Assembly (NCBI GenBank): GCA_001314805.1
Contig: LJSY01000008.1
Span: forward strand, 1-64,000
Direction of reading: 5' to 3'
From: Rhodobacteraceae bacterium HLUCCO18
GTDB lineage: Bacteria; Pseudomonadota; Alphaproteobacteria; Rhodobacterales; Rhodobacteraceae
DNA: 64,000 nt
Below, in pieces: positions 30,567 to 39,648 of the stretch; positions within the stretch are counted from its first letter, which is position 1; the number at the start of each line of letters is the position of its first letter. A program made the translations under genes and the position numbers. The notes under the pieces are model-generated. The model had not been told where the DNA came from. It searched no databases and saw only the letters and a program-made list of their open reading frames with translations.

Positions 30567-32720
30567 TCAGGCGGCGCGCGCCGCCCGGATCAGTTCGAGG
30601 ATATCGCGCGCCGCCGAGGGGATGTTCGTCCCCGGCCCGAAGATCGCCTTCACGCCGGCCTTTTGCAGGAACTCGTAATCCTGGTGCGGGATCACCCCGC
30701 CGCAGATCACGATGATATCGCCCGCGCCCTCTGCCTTCAACGCCTCGATGAGCTTGGGCGCCAGCGTCTTGTGTCCCGCCGCCTGGCTGGAGATGCCCAC
30801 CACGTGCACGTCATTGTCGATGGCGTCCTGCGCGGCCTCTTCCGGTGTCTGGAACAAGGGCCCCACATCCACGTCGAAGCCGATATCGGCGAAGGCCGTG
30901 GCGATCACCTTGGCGCCCCGGTCATGACCATCCTGCCCCATCTTGACCACCAGCATCCGGGGCCTGCGTCCCTCGGCCTCGGCGAAGCTGTCCACGTCCT
31001 TCTGGATCTGCGCGAAGCCCTCGTCGCCCTCGTAGGCGGAGCCGTAGACACCGGCAAGCGTCTTCACCTCGGCGCGATGCCGTCCGAATACCTTTTCCAT
31101 GGCCATGCTGATCTCTCCCACGCTGGCCCGCGCGCGGGCCGCTTCCACCGCCGCGTCGAGAAGGTTGCCCCCCTCCCGCGCCCGCCGTTCCACCTCTGCG
31201 AGCGCCGCGGTGCAGGCGGCCTCGTCGCGGGCGGCCCTGATCCTCTCCAGCCGCGCGATCTGGCTTTCGCGCACGGCGACGTTGTCGATATCGAGGATGT
31301 CGATCGGGTCCTCGTGATCCTTGCGATACTTGTTGACGCCGACGATGACCTCCTGGCCGCGGTCGATCATCGCCTGCCGCCGCGCGGCCGATTCCTCGAT
31401 CCTCAGCTTCGGCAGGCCGCTTTCGACGGCTTTGGTCATGCCGCCCATCTCCTCGACCTCCTCGATCAGCGCCCAGGCCTTTTCGATCAGCTCGTTCGTC
31501 AGGCTCTCGACGTAGTAGGAGCCCGCAAGCGGATCGACGACCTTCGTCACACCTGTCTCCTCCTGCAGGATCAGCTGCGTGTTGCGCGCGATCCGCGACG
31601 AGAACTCAGTCGGCAGCGCGATCGCCTCGTCGAAGCTGTTGGTGTGGAGCGACTGCGTGCCGCCAAGGACGGCGCTCATCGCCTCGAAGGCCGTGCGCAC
31701 CACGTTGTTGTAGGGGTCCTGCTCCTGCAGGGAGACGCCCGAGGTCTGGCAATGGGTGCGCAGCATCTTGGAGCGTTCCGACTTCGCCCCGAATTCCGTC
31801 ATGATCCGGTGCCAGAGCGTGCGCGCGGCGCGAAGCTTCGCGATTTCCATGAAGAAATTCATGCCGATGGCGAAGAAGAAGGACAGCCTTCCGGCAAACT
31901 TGTCCACGTCCATGCCCGCATCGATCGCCGCACGCACGTATTCCCGCCCGTCGGCCAATGTATAGGCAAGCTCCTGCACGAGGTTCGCCCCGGCCTCCTG
32001 CATGTGGTAGCCGGAGATCGAGATGGAGTTGAATTTCGGCATGTTCTCGGACGTGTAGCCGATGATGTCCGAGATGATCCGCATCGAGGGCTCGGGCGGG
32101 TAGATATAGGTGTTGCGGACCATGAACTCCTTGAGAATGTCGTTCTGGATGGTCCCCGACAGCACCGATCTGTCATGCCCCTGCTCTTCGCCGGTGACGA
32201 TGAAATTCGCGAGGATCGGGATGACCGCCCCGTTCATCGTCATCGAGACCGAGACCTGATCGAGCGGGATGCCGTCGAAGAGGATCTTCATGTCCTCGAC
32301 GCTGTCGATCGCCACGCCCGCCTTGCCCACATCGCCCACCACGCGGGGGTGGTCGCTGTCATAGCCGCGATGGGTCGCCAGATCGAAGGCGACCGAAACG
32401 CCCTGCTGACCGGCGGCCAGCGCCTTGCGGTAGAAGTTGTTCGAGTCCTCCGCCGTCGAGAAGCCCGCGTATTGGCGGATGGTCCAGGGCCGGCCGGCAT
32501 ACATCGTGGCCTTCACGCCGCGGGTGAAGGGCTCGAACCCCGGCGCCGTCCCCATATGCGGCAAGCCCTCGGTATCGGCCTCGGTATAAAGCGGCTTCAC
32601 GCGGATACCTTCCAGCGTCTCCCAGACGAGACTGTCGGGATCGCGTCCCTTCAGTTCCTTCGCCGCGCGCTCACGCCAGGCGTCCGTGGTATCGCTCTTG
32701 ATCCTGGAATTTTCCGTCAT
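30567..32720 (-). CDS. mcmA: Methylmalonyl-CoA mutase, large subunit
   Basis: Adenosylcobalamin enzyme that isomerises (R)-methylmalonyl-CoA to succinyl-CoA, the last step of propionyl-CoA assimilation. The 717-residue protein has an N-terminal TIM barrel that binds CoA ([20 protein letters not shown] at about 80-99, with the conserved active-site Tyr) and a C-terminal B12 domain with the base-off motif [11 protein letters not shown] (DxHxxG) plus [13 protein letters not shown] and VICGGVIP. Single-polypeptide form. The start at 32720 follows AAGGGGATGACC; the open frame continues upstream without conserved sequence. pccA and pccB lie nearby. Confidence 0.96.
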   Translation of the reverse strand: MTENSRIKSDTTDAWRERAAKELKGRDPDSLVWETLEGIRVKPLYTEADTEGLPHMGTAPGFEPFTRGVKATMYAGRPWTIRQYAGFSTAEDSNNFYRKALAAGQQGVSVAFDLATHRGYDSDHPRVVGDVGKAGVAIDSVEDMKILFDGIPLDQVSVSMTMNGAVIPILANFIVTGEEQGHDRSVLSGTIQNDILKEFMVRNTYIYPPEPSMRIISDIIGYTSENMPKFNSISISGYHMQEAGANLVQELAYTLADGREYVRAAIDAGMDVDKFAGRLSFFFAIGMNFFMEIAKLRAARTLWHRIMTEFGAKSERSKMLRTHCQTSGVSLQEQDPYNNVVRTAFEAMSAVLGGTQSLHTNSFDEAIALPTEFSSRIARNTQLILQEETGVTKVVDPLAGSYYVESLTNELIEKAWALIEEVEEMGGMTKAVESGLPKLRIEESAARRQAMIDRGQEVIVGVNKYRKDHEDPIDILDIDNVAVRESQIARLERIRAARDEAACTAALAEVERRAREGGNLLDAAVEAARARASVGEISMAMEKVFGRHRAEVKTLAGVYGSAYEGDEGFAQIQKDVDSFAEAEGRRPRMLVVKMGQDGHDRGAKVIATAFADIGFDVDVGPLFQTPEEAAQDAIDNDVHVVGISSQAAGHKTLAPKLIEALKAEGAGDIIVICGGVIPHQDYEFLQKAGVKAIFGPGTNIPSAARDILELIRAARAA

Positions 32721-32975
32721 CGGGTCATCCCCTTTTCCTGTCCCTTGTCGGCAAGGATGTCGCATCCCCGTCCGGTATCCATGAAATCGGCGCGGCCGTC
32801 GGCACTGTCCGGACGGCCAGCGAGGTCCGCGCCGCGGCGCTTGTCCCGGAGGGTGCGCACGGGCAGCGCGGATGGTGAGCATCGCGTGAAGAAATCCGTT
32901 CCCGCCCCATCTGACGCCAAGTCCCCCTTCGCTTTCTCGGGCGACCTGCCTATATCTTTGGAGAATGGAGACGAA

Positions 32976-33494
32976 ATGCGACCAATCCTGATCTTAACAC
33001 TTGCCGCTCTTGCGCTTCTTGCCCCGCCTGCCATCGCCCAGGACGGCGGTTCGGGCGATATCGCAATGACCCAGCGCGCGGCGGCGGAGGGCGAGAGCGA
33101 AACCGAAACCGAGGCCGAAGCCGAGGAGGTCGATTTGTTGGCGCCGCGCGACGCCGCAGACCTGACGCTGGAGGAGTTCCTCTGGGTCGCGCGTCCCGTC
33201 ATCGTCTTTGCCGACGCCCCCGCCGATCCGCGTTTCATCGAGCAGATGCAGCTTCTGGCCGAACGGCCGGAGCCGCTTCTGGAACGCGACGTGGTCATCA
33301 TCGTCGATACCGATCCCTCCGCGCGCTCGGCCATCCGGATGGACCTTCGCCCACGCGGCTTCTCGCTGGTGGTGATGCAGAAGGACGGCAGCGTCGGGTT
33401 CCGTCGCCCCTCGCCGCGCGACGTGCGCGAGATCACGCGCGGCATCGACAACTTCCAGTTACGGCAGGAAGAACTGCGTTCGGGCGGGCAGTAG
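32976..33494 (+). CDS. DUF4174 exported protein
   Basis: The 172-residue product has a signal peptide (residues 1-21, [10 protein letters not shown]), then a low-complexity Glu/Thr-rich stretch ([14 protein letters not shown]) and a compact thioredoxin-like domain of DUF4174 type: [20 protein letters not shown], later [14 protein letters not shown] and [15 protein letters not shown]. The family has no known function. A GGAG site lies about six bases before the ATG. It is divergent from mcmA, with a 255-base gap holding both promoters, and convergent with pccA. Confidence 0.87.
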   Translation: MRPILILTLAALALLAPPAIAQDGGSGDIAMTQRAAAEGESETETEAEAEEVDLLAPRDAADLTLEEFLWVARPVIVFADAPADPRFIEQMQLLAERPEPLLERDVVIIVDTDPSARSAIRMDLRPRGFSLVVMQKDGSVGFRRPSPRDVREITRGIDNFQLRQEELRSGGQ

Positions 33495-33530
33495 CCCCGG
33501 GCAAGGATATCCGTCCGCCCGCGCACGGCC

Positions 33531-35576
33531 TTATTCGAACTCCATGATCACGTCGTCCACGGCGAGGCTGTCGCCGGGGTCCGCGTTGATCTTGACCACC
33601 ACCCCCTTGCGTTCGGCGCGCAGGATGTTCTCCATCTTCATCGCCTCGACGGTACACAGCGCCTGCCCGTCCTGAACCTCGTCGCCGACCTCCACGTCGA
33701 CCTTCACGATCAGCCCCGGCATCGGGCAGAGCAGCATCCGCGAGGTGTCGGGTGGCAATTTCTCGGGCATGATCTCGGCAAGCTGGGCGTGGCGCGGACT
33801 GCGGACATGGACCTTGAGATCGGCGCCGCGCGTGCGCACCCTGAAGCCACCGGGTATCTTGCCGACCTTCAGAACCAGCGGCGCGCCGTCCACCTCGAGC
33901 CGCGCAAGCTGATCGCCCGGCGTCCAGTCCGAGGTCACACGCATGGCATGCCCATCCTCGAAGGTGACGGTGGACCCGTCATGGTCGGCCGAGATCGTGA
34001 CGGCGAAGTCCTGCTCCTGCAGCCTGACCACCCAGTCGGTGCCCACGCGCCGTTCGTGATTGTCCATCCGGCCGGTCACGCGGGTGCGCCGGATCTCGGC
34101 CACCCGGTGCATCGCGGCCGACGCCGCCGCCACCCGCCGCAGATCGTCATCGGGCAGGGTCACGCCCGCGAAACCCTCGGGATATTCCTCGGCGATGAAA
34201 GCCGTGGTGATCTCGCCCGAGACGAACCGCGGATGGTCCATCACCGCCGACAGGAACGGCAGGTTGTGACCGATCCCCTCCACCTCGAAACTGTCGAGCG
34301 CCACGCGCATCGCCTCGAGCGCCTCGGCCCGGTCGGCCCCCCATGTGCAGAGCTTGGCGATCATCGGGTCGTAGAACATGGAGATCTCGCCACCCTCGAA
34401 AACGCCCGTGTCGTTCCTGACGGCCGTCTCGCCACGGGGGGCGTCGCCTTGCCACTTGCCACTGTCGTTGAGCGGACCGGCCTGCACCTCCTGCGGCGGG
34501 CGGTAGCGCGTGAGCCGACCGATGGACGGCAGGAAGTTGCGATAGGGATCCTCGGCATAGAGCCGGCTTTCCATGGCCCAGCCCGTCAGCGCGACGTCAT
34601 CCTGCGTCATGGGCAGCTTCTCGCCTGCCGCGACCCGGATCATCTGCTCCACCAGATCGACGCCGGTGATCAGCTCGGTCACCGGGTGTTCCACCTGAAG
34701 GCGCGTGTTCATCTCGAGGAAATAGAAGTTCCGGTCCCCGTCGACGATGAACTCCACGGTGCCCGCGCTGGTGTAGCCCACGGCTTGTGCCAGCGCGCAG
34801 GCCTGTTCGCCCATCGCCTTGCGGGTGGTCTCGTCGAGAAACGGCGACGGCGCTTCCTCGATGACCTTCTGGTTGCGGCGCTGGATCGAGCATTCCCGCT
34901 CGCCCAGGTAGATGCAGTTGCCGTGGCTGTCGGCCAGCACCTGGATCTCGATATGCCGGGGCTGGGTGACGAATTTCTCGATGAACATGCGGTCGTCGCC
35001 GAAGCTCGACGCCGCCTCGTTCTTGGAGGCCTGGAAACCCTCGCGCACCTCGTCCTCGGACCAGGCGATCCGCATCCCCTTGCCGCCGCCGCCGGCCGAC
35101 GCCTTCAGCATCACCGGATAGCCGATCTGCCCCGAGATCTTCACCGCCTCGTCGGCATCCTCGATCAGGCCCATATGTCCGGGGACCGTGCTGACCCCCG
35201 CGTCCTGCGCGATCTTCTTGGAGGTGATCTTGTCGCCCATCGCCTCGATCGCCGCCGCCGGGGGGCCGATGAAGGCCACGCCCGCCTTTTCCAGCGCCTC
35301 GGCGAATTTCCTGTTCTCCGACAGGAACCCGTAGCCTGGATGCACCGCCTCGGCGCCCGTCGCCTTGATCGCCTCCATGATCCTGTCGATCACGATATAG
35401 CTTTCGGAGGCCGGCGGCGGTCCGATATGCACCGCCTCGTCCGCCATCCTCACATGAAGCGCATTGCGGTCCGCGTCCGAATAGACCGCGACCGTGGCGA
35501 TCCCCATCTTGCGCGCCGTCTTGATCACGCGACAGGCGATCTCGCCCCGGTTGGCGATCAGGATCTTCTTGAACAT
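33531..35576 (-). CDS. pccA: Propionyl-CoA carboxylase alpha (biotin-carrying) subunit
   Basis: ATP-dependent biotin carboxylase that, with PccB, carboxylates propionyl-CoA to methylmalonyl-CoA. The 681-residue protein shows, in order, the biotin carboxylase fold (FKKILIANRGEIACRVIKTA at the start, ATP-grasp glycine loop KASAGGGGKGM, HIEIQVLADSHGN, FLEMNTRLQVEHPVTE), a BT linker domain and a C-terminal biotinyl domain with VEAMKMEN, the Lys being the biotin site. ATG at 35576 is preferred to a GTG six bases upstream because of the GGGAC spacing. A lipoprotein gene and its terminator precede it. Confidence 0.96.
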   Translation of the reverse strand: MFKKILIANRGEIACRVIKTARKMGIATVAVYSDADRNALHVRMADEAVHIGPPPASESYIVIDRIMEAIKATGAEAVHPGYGFLSENRKFAEALEKAGVAFIGPPAAAIEAMGDKITSKKIAQDAGVSTVPGHMGLIEDADEAVKISGQIGYPVMLKASAGGGGKGMRIAWSEDEVREGFQASKNEAASSFGDDRMFIEKFVTQPRHIEIQVLADSHGNCIYLGERECSIQRRNQKVIEEAPSPFLDETTRKAMGEQACALAQAVGYTSAGTVEFIVDGDRNFYFLEMNTRLQVEHPVTELITGVDLVEQMIRVAAGEKLPMTQDDVALTGWAMESRLYAEDPYRNFLPSIGRLTRYRPPQEVQAGPLNDSGKWQGDAPRGETAVRNDTGVFEGGEISMFYDPMIAKLCTWGADRAEALEAMRVALDSFEVEGIGHNLPFLSAVMDHPRFVSGEITTAFIAEEYPEGFAGVTLPDDDLRRVAAASAAMHRVAEIRRTRVTGRMDNHERRVGTDWVVRLQEQDFAVTISADHDGSTVTFEDGHAMRVTSDWTPGDQLARLEVDGAPLVLKVGKIPGGFRVRTRGADLKVHVRSPRHAQLAEIMPEKLPPDTSRMLLCPMPGLIVKVDVEVGDEVQDGQALCTVEAMKMENILRAERKGVVVKINADPGDSLAVDDVIMEFE

Positions 35577-35633
35577 GGGCACTGTCCCTTTTTCTTGGCC
35601 ACGGGGCGCACGCGCCCGGCATATCTGAAACGC

Positions 35634-35669
35634 AAAAGGACCGCCTGAGCCTTCCGGCCCGGGCGGTCC
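35634..35669 (-). terminator. Rho-independent terminator behind the small lipoprotein gene
   Basis: On the minus strand GGACCGCC (35662-35669) pairs with GGCGGTCC (35638-35645) around a 16-base loop, followed by TTTT. It lies 43 bases after the lipoprotein stop and 58 bases before the pccA start, so it should separate the two units. Confidence 0.65.
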
Positions 35670-35711
35670 CCGATATTCGATGCGGCGTATCGCGCGCCGC
35701 GGATCAGTCGG

Positions 35712-35918
35712 TTAGCGGCAGAGGTTGACGTCGTCGCACAGCGCGCCGCCCGCGGCACCCACGGCGACACCTGTCGCCACGTTGCCGCCCAGCGCCGCGG
35801 CCGTGAGACCGCCCGCCGCCGCGCCGACGCCGGCGCGTTCGAGATCGCTTGCCACGCAGCCGGCAAGGCCGATGGTGGACGCGAAAAGCACGGCAATGAG
35901 TTTGGTTCGCTGACGCAT
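35712..35918 (-). CDS. Small glycine-zipper lipoprotein
   Basis: A 68-residue lipoprotein: signal peptide MRQRTKLIAVLFASTIGLAG with lipobox LAGC (Cys21), then 45 residues dominated by Gly/Ala repeats (GVGAAAGGLTAAALGG, GVAVGAAGGAL) that form a glycine-zipper-like membrane segment, ending in a conserved-looking CDDVNLCR. Such short genes are frequently found between pccB and pccA in Rhodobacterales, but their role is not known. AGGAGAAC stands upstream of the ATG. Its own terminator follows. Confidence 0.85.
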   Translation of the reverse strand: MRQRTKLIAVLFASTIGLAGCVASDLERAGVGAAAGGLTAAALGGNVATGVAVGAAGGALCDDVNLCR

Positions 35919-36025
35919 GTGATCTGTTCTCCTGTCGATACGCCTCGTTGCGACCGTGATACAACGAAAGCGATTGCCCGCCTAGTCAAACTGGCGCGCC
36001 GGGCGCTTGACCGGCGGATTTCGGT

Positions 36026-36063
36026 AAAAAAATGCGATCGGGACAGTTGCCTGCCCGACCGCA
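36026..36063 (-). terminator. Rho-independent terminator with T7 tract
   Basis: Ten-base-pair stem (positions 36033-36042 with 36054-36063, one wobble pair) and seven consecutive T on the minus strand at 36026-36032. This is the clearest intrinsic terminator in the window. It serves the upstream 124-residue ORF and/or the candidate small RNA. Confidence 0.8.
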
Positions 36064-36140
36064 TTGAAGGGGAAGGGTAACACGTCTTGTCGCGGTCGGC
36101 CCGGAAACAGCCGGGGACTCGGACCGACAAGCACAGCATG
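36026..36140 (-). ncRNA. Candidate small RNA with a strong intrinsic terminator
   Basis: The 310-base gene-free stretch 35919-36228 contains, on the minus strand, an extended stem-loop at 36086-36131 (outer arms CTTGTCG and CGACAAG, inner CCCGG/CCGGG) and then a terminator at 36026-36063: TGCGGTCGGG pairs with CCCGATCGCA (one G-U) around 11 bases, followed by T7. The terminator lies about 165 bases past the preceding stop codon (36229), which leaves room for a separate small transcript or a long structured 3' UTR. No convincing promoter was found, so the 5' end is a guess. Confidence 0.4.
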
Positions 36141-36228
36141 CCACGGCGCGCCGCGCGATAAAGGGGGTCGGAGCACAGCCGCGCGTGTTGGGCATCAAAC
36201 CGCTGAATTCGGGGAGGTCTGTGCAGAT

Positions 36229-36603
36229 TCATGCCGACCGGTCCTCCCAGATGCCGCTGCCGTCGAAGGCCTCGGGGAAAGAGGCGCGCGCGCGGGCCAC
36301 GTCGAGCCTGAGCAACGCCTCGTAGCTTTCGGGATCGAACGGATCCTCTGCCGGGATCACCTCGCGCCCGAACAGCCAGCTGAGCCGGCCGGCGTCGAGA
36401 TTGCCCCGCTCGAAAGGCTCGTCCCCGAAACACAGCCACAGCGCCTCGACGAAGGCCGCGTCGGCGCGACGGTCGGCGGGCCTGCGGTCGGCATAGCGTT
36501 CCCGCGCGATCAGTTTCGTCGCACCGTCCTTGTTGGCGCGGCGGATCGTGAACTGGAAATCCGTGCTCGGCAGACGTGAGGGGAAGCCCTTGTGCTTCAG
36601 CAT
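36229..36603 (-). CDS. Conserved-looking hypothetical protein
   Basis: The 124-residue product starts MLKHKGFPSRLPSTDFQFTI and is cytoplasmic, with no signal or membrane segment. It is rich in charged residues (ADRRPADRRADAAFVEALW) and ends in an acidic-aromatic region. I do not recognise a domain. Base composition and third-position GC fit the host. The gene has an unusually long, hairpin-rich leader (see 36604-36787), which suggests control at the RNA level. It sits between pccA and pccB without obvious link to propionate metabolism. Confidence 0.75.
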   Translation of the reverse strand: MLKHKGFPSRLPSTDFQFTIRRANKDGATKLIARERYADRRPADRRADAAFVEALWLCFGDEPFERGNLDAGRLSWLFGREVIPAEDPFDPESYEALLRLDVARARASFPEAFDGSGIWEDRSA

Positions 36604-36818
36604 CGTCCACCCCCACGCACCTTCAGGCCGGTGAAACGCCGGGCGAGGCTGTTGCCCCGCCCGGCAAGGGGAAGGGTCCTGCTCAGGACCTGCCGTCCAC
36701 GGGGTTTGCCCCCGCTTGTTGCCCTTCGGTGCGTGACCGGGCGCTCTTGCCCGGCCACGACCCGAGGTACAGCTGCGGTTCCGCAGCCAATATTGATGAT
36801 ACCTGAGCGCGAATTCAA
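36604..36818 (-). ncRNA. Candidate structured 5' leader or small RNA
   Basis: Between the ATG at 36603 and a promoter-like pair (TTGAAT at 36813-36818, CAATAT at 36790-36795, 17-base spacer, minus strand) five hairpins follow in 150 bases: 36638-36665 (ten pairs out of eleven, arms GCCGGGCGAGG/CCCCGCCCGGC), 36675-36690 (GGTCCTG/CAGGACC), 36701-36712 (GGGG/CCCC), 36737-36754 (CCGGGC/GCCCGG) and 36772-36787 (GCTGCGG/CCGCAGC). No open frame of its own was seen and no terminator separates it from the ORF. It does not match RNase P, tmRNA, SRP RNA or a riboswitch that I know. Confidence 0.45.
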
Positions 36819-36913
36819 TCCACAGGGTTTTCCACAGTCCGGGCGCGCCTGTGACTCAGAAGCCTCAAACTTGGCAGCGCTTGAAGAACGAACCGCAAAA
36901 TATTGTATCGTCA
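36788..36913. other. AT-rich intergenic segment with DnaA-box-like strings
   Basis: The rest of the 310-base gap before the next gene is AT-rich for this genome. It holds TTTTCCACAG at about 36838 and CAATCCACAG at about 36817, each one or two mismatches from the DnaA box TTATCCACA, plus the promoter-like elements of the leader. Nothing else was recognised. Two loose boxes are not enough to suggest an origin. Confidence 0.3.
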
Positions 36914-37360
36914 TCACAAAAGTTCCCAGATGCAGACACCATCCCGGATCGTGTAGGCCTCGATGGATTGGGTTATCCCCGGTGCGGGCTCGCCCCGGAT
37001 GAAGGGCTCCGCCATCAGTTGCACGACGATGCGCGCAGGCGGCGGATCCGCCACCGGCAACGCGATTTCGGCGCAGACCCAGTCGTGATCGTTGTGGGCG
37101 CTTTCCGATCCTGTCTCCGGAAGCTCGGGCACCACCATCCGCACCACCAGCCAGGTCGCCGAAGTGAAGGGCTGCGTCTCCGGCAGGATATCGCAGAGCT
37201 CCGCCGCCCGCCCCGAGGGCAGCGTGTGATCGCCGTCCAAGGGACAGATCGCGTCCTCCACCGATGGCAGCGTGAAGGCCACCACGGCGAGCGCGACCGA
37301 ACCCAGCGCCGCCAGCAGCGCCAGCCACCCCATGGGCGAAAGCGGTATGCTTCGCAACAT
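36914..37360 (-). CDS. Hypothetical single-span membrane/periplasmic protein
   Basis: The 148-residue product begins MLRSIPLSPMGWLALLAALG with one strong hydrophobic helix (about residues 10-32), then a periplasmic-looking domain with three cysteines (ICPLDG, ELCDILPE, DWVCAEIALPV) and a final DGVCIWELL. Family unknown. ATG at 37360 is preferred over an upstream in-frame start because the extension is arginine-rich shadow sequence. It starts two bases after the RidA-like gene ends, so both are likely one transcript. Confidence 0.7.
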   Translation of the reverse strand: MLRSIPLSPMGWLALLAALGSVALAVVAFTLPSVEDAICPLDGDHTLPSGRAAELCDILPETQPFTSATWLVVRMVVPELPETGSESAHNDHDWVCAEIALPVADPPPARIVVQLMAEPFIRGEPAPGITQSIEAYTIRDGVCIWELL

Positions 37361-37362
37361 GG

Positions 37363-37788
37363 CTAGCCATTCCCGCCCTGCCCCGACCCGGTCCCGGGAC
37401 GGCGCGCGATACAATCGATCTCGACCAGCGCACCGACGGCCAGCGCGGTCACGCCGACGGTCGTGCGCGCCGGCCGCCGGTCCTCGGGGAAATAGGCCTG
37501 GTAGGTGTCGTTAAACGCGGCGTAGTCACGCTCGAACTCGGTCAGGTAGGCGCGCATCTGCACCACATGCGACAGGTCGAGCCCCATCCCCCCGAGGATC
37601 AGCGCGAGGTTCTCCATAACCCGTGTCGTCTGCGCCGCGATCCCCTCCGGCAATGGCGCGTCCGGCGCCTCGGGGTCGGTCGGCATCTGTCCGGTCAGCA
37701 GCACCCAGCCATCGGCCTCCACCGCATGGGAAAAGGGCGCGACGGGGCGGGGCCCGTGGGCGATCATGTGGAAGATGGGATCAGTCAT
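37363..37788 (-). CDS. RidA/YjgF/YER057c family protein
   Basis: A 141-residue member of the Rid family of enamine/imine deaminases that remove reactive 2-aminoacrylate-type intermediates. Typical blocks are the N-terminal PVAPFSHAVEADGWVLLTGQ, the central QTTRVMENLALILGGMGLDL and the C-terminal RPARTTVGVTALAVGALVEIDC, in which the Arg in RPARTTV is the usual substrate-carboxylate binder. ATG at 37788 gives the family length; an in-frame upstream extension is not conserved. A pair of palindromes separates it from pccB. Confidence 0.9.
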   Translation of the reverse strand: MTDPIFHMIAHGPRPVAPFSHAVEADGWVLLTGQMPTDPEAPDAPLPEGIAAQTTRVMENLALILGGMGLDLSHVVQMRAYLTEFERDYAAFNDTYQAYFPEDRRPARTTVGVTALAVGALVEIDCIARRPGTGSGQGGNG

Positions 37789-37802
37789 GCAATGCTCCGT
37801 AG

Positions 37803-37852
37803 GGCGGGACCCGTCCCGCCGCACCCTTCCAAAGGCGGGATCGATCCCGCCT
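37803..37852. repeat. Two REP-like palindromes between pccB and the RidA-like gene
   Basis: GGCGGGAC-cc-GTCCCGCC lies at 37803-37820, and a perfect 20-base palindrome with arms AGGCGGGATC and GATCCCGCCT at 37833-37852, its last base touching the pccB stop. The two share the GGCGGGA core, so they look like a small REP/BIME-type unit. They could end or stabilise the pccB transcript; no T run follows, so Rho-independent termination is not clear. Confidence 0.65.
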
Positions 37853-39384
37853 CACAACGGAATGTTGTCGTGCTTTTTCCAAGGCATCTTCTTCTGCTTC
37901 CGCCGCAGCATCGCGAAGGCCTTGCACACCCGTTTCCGGGTCGAGCGGGGCTGGATCACCTCGTCGATGAAGCCGCGCTCTGCCGCCGCGAACGGGTTGG
38001 CGAAGCGGTCCTCGTATTCCTTCGTGTGCGCCGCGATCTTCTCAGCATCGCCCAGATCCGCGCGGTGCAGGATCTCCACCGCCCCCTTGGCTCCCATCAC
38101 CGCGATCTCCGAGGTGGGCCAGGCGTAGGAGATATCGCCGCGCAGGTGCTTCGACGACATCACCACGTAGGCGCCCCCATAGGCCTTTCGGGTGATGACC
38201 GTCACCTTCGGCACCGTCGCCTCGCCATAGGCGAACAGAAGCTTCGCACCGTGCTTGATGACGCCGTTATACTCCTGCCCCGTCCCCGGCAGGAAGCCCG
38301 GCACATCCACGAAGGTCAGGATCGGGATCTCGAAACAGTCGCAGAACCGCACGAAGCGGGCCGCCTTGCGCGCGCTGTCGATGTCCAGAACGCCCGCCAG
38401 CACCATGGGCTGGTTCGCCACCACGCCCACGGTCTGTCCCTCCAGCCGGATGAACCCAGTGATGATGTTGCCCGCGAACGCTTCCTGGATCTCGTAGAAA
38501 TCGCCCTCGTCGGCAACCTTGGTGATCAGCTCCTTCATGTCGTAGGGCTGGTTGGGGTTGTCGGGGATCAGCGTGTCGAGGCTTTCCTCCACCCGCTCGG
38601 GATCGTCGTAGAAGGGCCGCGTGGGCGGCTTGTCCCGGTTCGACAGCGGCAGGAAATCGACCAGCCGGCGGATCTCGGACAGTGCCTCGACATCGTTCTC
38701 GAAGGCCGCGTCGGCGACGGAGGACCGGCGCGTGTGGGTCGTGGCACCGCCCAGCTCCTCGGCCGTGACATGCTCGTTCGTCACCGTCTTCACCACGTCG
38801 GGGCCGGTGACGAACATGTAGGACGAGTCCTTCACCATGAAGATGAAGTCGGTCATGGCGGGGCTGTAGACCGCGCCGCCCGCACATGGACCCATGATGA
38901 CGGAGATCTGCGGCACGACACCCGAGGCCTCGATATTGCGCTGGAACACCTCGCCATAGGCGGCAAGGCTCGCCACGCCCTCCTGAATGCGCGCCCCGCC
39001 CGAGTCGTTGATCCCGATCACCGGCGCGCCGTTCTGCATCGCCATGTCCATGATCTTGCAGATCTTCGCGGCATGGGTCTCGGATACCGACCCGCCGAGA
39101 ACCGTGAAATCCTGGGAAAAGACGTAGACCATGCGTCCGTTGATCGTGCCCCAGCCGGTCACGACACCGTCGCCACGGGGCTTGGACTTTGCCATCCCGA
39201 AATCGACGCAGCGATGGGTGACGAACATGTCGTACTCCTCGAAGCTGCCCTCGTCGAGCAACAGCTCGATCCGCTCGCGCGCGGTCAGCTTGCCCTTGGC
39301 GTGCTGCGCCTCGATCCGCGCCTGCCCGCCGCCGAGGCGCGCTTCCTCGCGCCGCTGTTCCAGCTGCTCAAGGATGTCCTTCAT
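37852..39384 (-). CDS. pccB: Propionyl-CoA carboxylase beta subunit
   Basis: Carboxyltransferase half of propionyl-CoA carboxylase. The 510-residue protein has the tandem crotonase-like carboxyltransferase domains: N-terminal [20 protein letters not shown], the first-half oxyanion region [20 protein letters not shown] with [17 protein letters not shown], and the second-half [20 protein letters not shown] with [23 protein letters not shown] at 39384 gives the standard family length. The upstream region carries repeated GCAAA/TTTGC elements beside pccR, which fits propionyl-CoA-dependent control. Confidence 0.97.
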   Translation of the reverse strand: MKDILEQLEQRREEARLGGGQARIEAQHAKGKLTARERIELLLDEGSFEEYDMFVTHRCVDFGMAKSKPRGDGVVTGWGTINGRMVYVFSQDFTVLGGSVSETHAAKICKIMDMAMQNGAPVIGINDSGGARIQEGVASLAAYGEVFQRNIEASGVVPQISVIMGPCAGGAVYSPAMTDFIFMVKDSSYMFVTGPDVVKTVTNEHVTAEELGGATTHTRRSSVADAAFENDVEALSEIRRLVDFLPLSNRDKPPTRPFYDDPERVEESLDTLIPDNPNQPYDMKELITKVADEGDFYEIQEAFAGNIITGFIRLEGQTVGVVANQPMVLAGVLDIDSARKAARFVRFCDCFEIPILTFVDVPGFLPGTGQEYNGVIKHGAKLLFAYGEATVPKVTVITRKAYGGAYVVMSSKHLRGDISYAWPTSEIAVMGAKGAVEILHRADLGDAEKIAAHTKEYEDRFANPFAAAERGFIDEVIQPRSTRKRVCKAFAMLRRKQKKMPWKKHDNIPL

Positions 39385-39512
39385 GGTCCATGTCCCTTCC
39401 GTTCCGTCGTCTTGTCCGGCCTTCTGCATGCACGACAGAAGAGACGCCGCGCCCGCGAGACCGGTTTTGGCCACCCTATGGGCGGGTCGCGCTCAGGGCG
39501 AGTCCTCTTTGG

Positions 39513-39566
39513 CAAATTTGCATATCTATTTGCGACCTCTCTGAAATAATTGCAAATTCGCAAATC
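39513..39566. promoter_or_regulatory. PccR-type operator array between pccB and the MFS gene
   Basis: The intergenic region contains a perfect palindrome GCAAATTTGC (39513-39522), a half-site ATTTGCG (39529-39535), TTGCAAAT (39551-39558) and CGCAAAT (39560-39566), set in otherwise AT-rich sequence. PccR of Rhodobacter sphaeroides recognises TTTGCAAA-type repeats at pccB, as I recall. The array is 129-182 bases upstream of pccB and 83-136 upstream of the divergent MFS gene, so it could serve both. Confidence 0.65.
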
Positions 39567-39648
39567 CCCCTACGGCACCCGACCATGCGCCGCGTCTGTG
39601 CGCCAAGGCACATGGACAAGCCCCGGGCCGCGCCCTAAGCCCTATGCC

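Noticed and set aside
36618-36670. Cobalamin-riboswitch-like string CCGGTGAAACGCCGG on the plus strand
   Set aside because: No B12 box and no plus-strand gene follows; the same bases form a better hairpin in the minus-strand leader.
36800-36910. Possible replication origin: AT-rich DNA with TTTTCCACAG and CAATCCACAG
   Set aside because: Only two loose DnaA-box-like strings, no clusters, and none of the usual origin neighbours (hemE, dnaA, parAB, mnmG) are present.
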